Source: an uncultured Collinsella sp.
GTDB lineage: Bacteria; Actinomycetota; Coriobacteriia; Coriobacteriales; Coriobacteriaceae
Assembly (NCBI GenBank): GCA_902463875.1
Contig: CABQHR010000055.1
Coordinates: 1 to 9,887, forward strand
Direction: 5' to 3'
DNA: 9,887 nucleotides
Both the position numbers and the translations under genes were made by a program. Position 1 is the first letter of the stretch; each line of letters begins with the position of its first letter. Shown piece after piece: positions 7,050 to 9,887 of the stretch. A model generated the notes under the pieces. It did no database searches, had not been told where the DNA came from, and was given only the letters and a program-made list of their open reading frames with translations.

Positions 7050-8760
7050 AAAAGCGAAGACGGTCAATGTCCTCGAGGGGCCGATAACCGAGTCGTGCGC
7101 CGAGTTCCCCGCGCGCCACGTGTTTGTCAAATGCCCGGAGTGCCGCCGTGTGATCGATGAGGCGCGCCTGCACGACAACCTCGAGGTCTGCCCTCGTTGC
7201 GGCAAACACTTTCGCGTGAGCGGTCGCGCGCGCATGCGCATGACGGTCGACGCGGGTACCTTTGAGGAATGGGATGCCAATCTGGCGTCGAAGGACTTCC
7301 TCTCGTTTCCCGGTTATGCCGACAAGCTTAAGAGCGTGAGCGAGCGTTCGGGCGAGCGCGATGCCGTTGTGTGCGGCAGGGGCAAAATCTGCGGCTGCGA
7401 TACCGCGCTCTTCTTTATGGATGCCAACTTTATGATGGGCTCAATGGGCTCCGTGGTGGGCGAGAAGATCTGTCGTGTCTTTGAGCGCGCGGCCGAGTTG
7501 GGGCTGCCGGTCGTTGGCTTTACCGTTTCGGGCGGCGCGCGCATGCAAGAGGGCGTGACCTCGCTTATGCAGATGGCCAAGATTTCTGCGGCGGTTAGGC
7601 GCCACAGCGAGGCGGGCGGTCTGTATATCACGGTGCTTACCGATCCCACGACCGGAGGTGCAACCGCGAGCTTTGCCATGGAGGGCGACATTATCCTGGC
7701 CGAGCCCGATGCCCTGACGGCATTTGCCGGCCCGCGCGTGATCGAGCAGAACATGCACAAGCGTCTGCCCAAGGGATTCCAGCGTTCCGAGTTTTTGCTG
7801 GAGCACGGCTTTTGCGATGCCGTTGTTCCGCGTGGTGAGATTGCGCTCACGGTAGGCGAGCTGCTGGCGCTGCACGAAGGGCACGCGCCCGGCCTGGGGG
7901 CACCGCATGAGATCGTGCATACGGGTCGTCGCGACAAAAAGCTGGGACACTTGTTTAAGCGCTCGGCCGCACCAAAAAGCGCGCTCGAAATCGTCAAACA
8001 GACTCGCTCGGCGAACCGCGCCACGGCAGGCGAGATGATTTCGTTGGGTCTCGACGGATTCGTAGAGCTGCACGGCGACCGCTACTTTGGCGACGATGCT
8101 GCCGTGGTGGGCGGCATCGGCTGGAAAGACGGGCGACCCGTGACGGTTATCGCCATCGAGCGCGGTACCACGACCAAAGAGCGCATGCGTCGCAACTTTG
8201 GCATGGCGCATCCCGAGGGCTACCGCAAGGCACGTCGCCTGATGCACCAAGCCGAGAAATTTGGTCGGCCGGTTCTGTGCCTGGTTGATACTTCGGGCGC
8301 GTTTTGCGGCATCGGTGCCGAGGAGCGCGGCCAGGGCGAGGCGATTGCCCAGAATCTCATGGAGATGAGCGGCCTTAAGACGCCGATTGTCTCGGTGGTG
8401 ACAGGCGAGGGCGGCTCTGGTGGCGCGCTGGCGCTGTCCGTGGCCGACCGCATCCTGATGCTCTCGAGCTCGGCCTATTCGGTCGTGAGCCCCGAGGCCT
8501 GTGCGTCGATCCTGTGGAAGGATACCGAGCGCGCGAATGAGGCCGCTGAGGCGCTTAAGCTCACGGCCCCCGATCTGTTGGCGCTCGGCATCATCGACGG
8601 CATTGTTGACGATAGGGGCCTGTCGCATGAGGAGATCGCCGGTGTCGTCATGTCCTCGGCATTTGATGCCTTCGATACGCTTGGGCAGCTCGACGACGCG
8701 ACCCTCACAAACCTCCGCTACGAAAAGTACCGCGCAATCGGTCAGTACCGCACGATGTGA
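7036..8760 (+). CDS. accDA: fused acetyl-CoA carboxylase carboxyltransferase, AccD-AccA
   Basis: This protein transfers the carboxyl group from biotin to acetyl-CoA, giving malonyl-CoA. One 574-residue frame carries both carboxyltransferase subunits, which are separate proteins in E. coli. The AccD (beta) part, about 25-285, has a four-cysteine zinc ribbon (Cys33, 36, 52, 55), SGGARMQEG (165-173), FAGPRVIEQ (230-238) and SEFLLEHG (251-258). The AccA (alpha) part, about 315-574, has ERMRRNFGMAHPEGYRKA (382-399), GAEERGQGEA (427-436) and EGGSGGA (458-464). The ~60-residue N-terminal helical region of stand-alone AccA is missing, and a short basic linker (about 286-315) joins the halves. No stop or frameshift occurs at the junction. 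ATG 7036 has GGGG 7 nt upstream; ATG 7042 is an alternative. The gene overlaps accC by 14 nt and ends in TGA, last of the fab/acc set. Confidence 0.95.
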   Translation: MLMNRKAKTVNVLEGPITESCAEFPARHVFVKCPECRRVIDEARLHDNLEVCPRCGKHFRVSGRARMRMTVDAGTFEEWDANLASKDFLSFPGYADKLKSVSERSGERDAVVCGRGKICGCDTALFFMDANFMMGSMGSVVGEKICRVFERAAELGLPVVGFTVSGGARMQEGVTSLMQMAKISAAVRRHSEAGGLYITVLTDPTTGGATASFAMEGDIILAEPDALTAFAGPRVIEQNMHKRLPKGFQRSEFLLEHGFCDAVVPRGEIALTVGELLALHEGHAPGLGAPHEIVHTGRRDKKLGHLFKRSAAPKSALEIVKQTRSANRATAGEMISLGLDGFVELHGDRYFGDDAAVVGGIGWKDGRPVTVIAIERGTTTKERMRRNFGMAHPEGYRKARRLMHQAEKFGRPVLCLVDTSGAFCGIGAEERGQGEAIAQNLMEMSGLKTPIVSVVTGEGGSGGALALSVADRILMLSSSAYSVVSPEACASILWKDTERANEAAEALKLTAPDLLALGIIDGIVDDRGLSHEEIAGVVMSSAFDAFDTLGQLDDATLTNLRYEKYRAIGQYRTM

Positions 8761-8787
8761 CAAAGGGACAGTCCGCATGTCACATTG
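8753..8787 (+). repeat. imperfect palindrome at the accDA stop
   Basis: A dyad is centred on A8770. The outer arms ATGTGACA (8755-8762) and TGTCACAT (8778-8785) are perfect complements. The inner arms GGAC (8766-8769) and GTCC (8771-8774) are also perfect. They are separated by three mismatched positions on each side, and a G-T and a C-G pair extend the outside. The accDA stop lies in the left arm. No T-run follows, so it is not a standard terminator. It may be a protein-binding site or a dispersed palindromic repeat; I recall similar TGACAAAGGGAC palindromes in Collinsella-type genomes, which I could not verify. Confidence 0.6.
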
Positions 8788-8794
8788 GGAAAGG
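8787..8794 (+). promoter_or_regulatory. ribosome binding site of the EIIC gene
   Basis: GGGAAAGG lies 6 nt before the ATG at 8801. A second in-frame ATG at 8777 has AAAGGGA 8 nt upstream, within the palindrome, so both starts are possible; 8801 gives the usual short polar N-terminus. Confidence 0.5.
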
Positions 8795-8800
8795 CGTTCC

Positions 8801-9887
8801 ATGTCACAAGTTTCTAACACCTCGTTTACAACGACGGTTTCATCAAACGCCATGGCCGTGGTGGACTATCTGTCCAAAAGCATGATGTCGGCGTTGCCGT
8901 TTATTGTCTGCGCGGCGCTGTTCCGCACCGTTGCCGTCATTATGGGCGAAGGCATGCTTGGTCTATGGCCTGCCGATTCCGAAATCTATCGCCTGTTTTA
9001 CAGCTGGCTGTATAACGCCGGCTACTACTTTTTGCCCATTTATCTTGGTTGGGCCGCTGCCCGCCAGCTCGGTTGCTCGGAGCAGCTGGGCATGATGCTG
9101 GGCGGCGTATTGATTGTGCCCGATCTGCTTAAGCTCGTTGATGCCGCATCGACGACGGGGGCATCGATGACTTTCGTGTATGGTCTACTTCCCGCGCCGG
9201 TCAACGATTACACGACGACTGTTATTCCGGTTCTCATCTCGGTGCCCGTGCTATGGCAGGTGGAGCGTTTCTTTAAGCGCACTATCCCTCAGGCTGTGGC
9301 GTTTTCTTTTGTACCGTTTGCAACCATGCTTGTCATGGTTCCGGTGTCGCTGTGTGTTACGGCGCCGGCAGGCAGCTATCTGGGCATGCTGTTGGGACAG
9401 CTTATGTTTATGCTTGGCAATTCCGGTGGCATCGTGTCGCTGCTCACGCTCATGGGGCTTGCCGCGGGCTGGGAGTTTCTTAAGATCGCGGGTGTCAGCA
9501 ACGTTGTCCTATCGCTCGCCTATGCGCAGTTTATGAGTGTGGGAACGGATTCGTGCATCCTGATCGCCGCGACGATGGCAACGTTCGCCGTTTGGGGTAT
9601 GCCCTTTGGCGCGTCGCTCCGCGTTGCGGATAAGGACGAGAAGGCGCTCATGCTGGGCTATTCAATCTTGGGTATTCTTGGCGGCGTAAGCGAGCCAGCG
9701 CTGTACGGATGCGGCTTTAAATATGGCAGGTGTCTGACGTGCATGGCCGTTGGCGGCGCCGTCGGAGGCCTTGTTGCGGCCGTAGGCCACGTTACGGCTT
9801 ATACCATCGGTATGACGAATGTTCTTATGGTCATTGGCTTTGCCACGGGCGGCATCTCGAATCTGCTGTGGTGCTGCGCTGCCGGCG
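8801..9887 (+). CDS. PTS sugar permease, EIIC of the glucose/beta-glucoside superfamily (3' end missing)
   Basis: The frame from ATG 8801 stays open for 362 codons to the window edge. The product is strongly hydrophobic with several membrane segments (for example near 31-49, 138-151, 165-187, 211-222, 285-298 and 312-328). Family signs are YYFLPIYLGWAAARQLG (75-91), VNDYTTTVIPVLISVPVLWQ (134-153) followed by VERFFKRTIP, and GGVSEPALYG (294-303) followed by a GGAVGG stretch. These match the membrane domain that transports and phosphorylates sugars with EIIA and EIIB. No EIIB domain precedes the EIIC; an attached or separate EIIA/EIIB could lie to the right. The canonical GLHW-type segment is replaced by AGWEFLKIAGVSN, so the sugar cannot be named. 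It starts 40 nt after accDA on the same strand and is functionally unrelated to fatty acid synthesis. T-rich codons look more frequent than in the fab genes. Confidence 0.85.
   Translation, partial: MSQVSNTSFTTTVSSNAMAVVDYLSKSMMSALPFIVCAALFRTVAVIMGEGMLGLWPADSEIYRLFYSWLYNAGYYFLPIYLGWAAARQLGCSEQLGMMLGGVLIVPDLLKLVDAASTTGASMTFVYGLLPAPVNDYTTTVIPVLISVPVLWQVERFFKRTIPQAVAFSFVPFATMLVMVPVSLCVTAPAGSYLGMLLGQLMFMLGNSGGIVSLLTLMGLAAGWEFLKIAGVSNVVLSLAYAQFMSVGTDSCILIAATMATFAVWGMPFGASLRVADKDEKALMLGYSILGILGGVSEPALYGCGFKYGRCLTCMAVGGAVGGLVAAVGHVTAYTIGMTNVLMVIGFATGGISNLLWCCAAG

Noticed and set aside
8756..8784. CRP/FNR-type operator (TGTGA ... TCACA)
   Set aside because: The half-sites are 19 nt apart instead of the 6 nt required for a CRP-family dimer.
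8753..8800. Intrinsic terminator after accDA
   Set aside because: The dyad has a 3x3 mismatch and is followed by TTGGGAAAGG rather than a T-run.
7441..8853. Open frame of 470 codons on the minus strand, opposite accDA
   Set aside because: Same reasoning: a shadow of the AccDA codon pattern, no family resemblance, and no ribosome site or neighbour on that strand.
1..9887. AT-rich FabT- or FapR-like operator within the window
   Set aside because: No AT-rich palindrome of that kind was seen; such a site would be expected upstream of the first gene, outside the window.

Overview
The window is one continuous plus-strand stretch of a type II fatty acid synthesis (FAS II) operon from a GC-rich bacterium (about 60% GC by eye, strongly G/C-biased third codon positions). 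The gene order is fabH (5' end cut off), acpP, fabK, fabD, fabG, fabF, accB, fabZ, accC and a fused accD-accA. It is followed after 40 nt by an unrelated phosphotransferase (PTS) membrane permease gene that runs off the right edge. The fab/acc order matches, from memory, the cluster of streptococci and other Firmicutes, but base composition and codon use are actinobacterial-like. I infer a member of the Coriobacteriia, probably Collinsella-like; this is a judgement without any search, and a high-GC clostridial relative is not excluded.

Layout: 1-542 partial fabH; 595-831 acpP; 834-1778 fabK; 1766-2692 fabD (overlaps fabK by 13 nt); 2723-3496 fabG; 3536-4783 fabF; 4787-5263 accB; 5273-5695 fabZ; 5706-7049 accC; 7036-8760 accDA (overlaps accC by 14 nt); 8801-9887 EIIC. 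Gaps are minimal (2-10 nt, or overlaps) inside two blocks, acpP-fabK-fabD and fabF-accB-fabZ-accC-accDA. Longer gaps of 52, 30, 39 and 40 nt follow fabH, fabD, fabG and accDA, and three of these four carry inverted repeats. There is no stretch over 300 nt without a gene. No tRNA, rRNA, CRISPR array, insertion sequence or intrinsic terminator was seen, and the operon's main promoter must lie left of the window.

The genes together form a nearly complete saturated fatty acid pathway. AccB (biotin carrier), AccC (biotin carboxylase) and AccDA (carboxyltransferase) make malonyl-CoA; FabD moves malonyl to ACP (acpP); FabH starts chains; FabF elongates; FabG, FabZ and FabK reduce, dehydrate and reduce again. 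The enoyl reductase is the flavoprotein FabK, not FabI. No dedicated gene for unsaturated fatty acids (fabA/fabB, fabM, fabN pair) is in the window.

The most notable points are the accD-accA fusion, TAG as the stop codon of eight of the ten fab/acc genes, an imperfect palindrome with repeated TGTCACA half-sites between accDA and the PTS gene, and a non-canonical C-terminal end in FabH. I do not see a new biological system: this is mostly a well-known pathway with some lineage-specific details.
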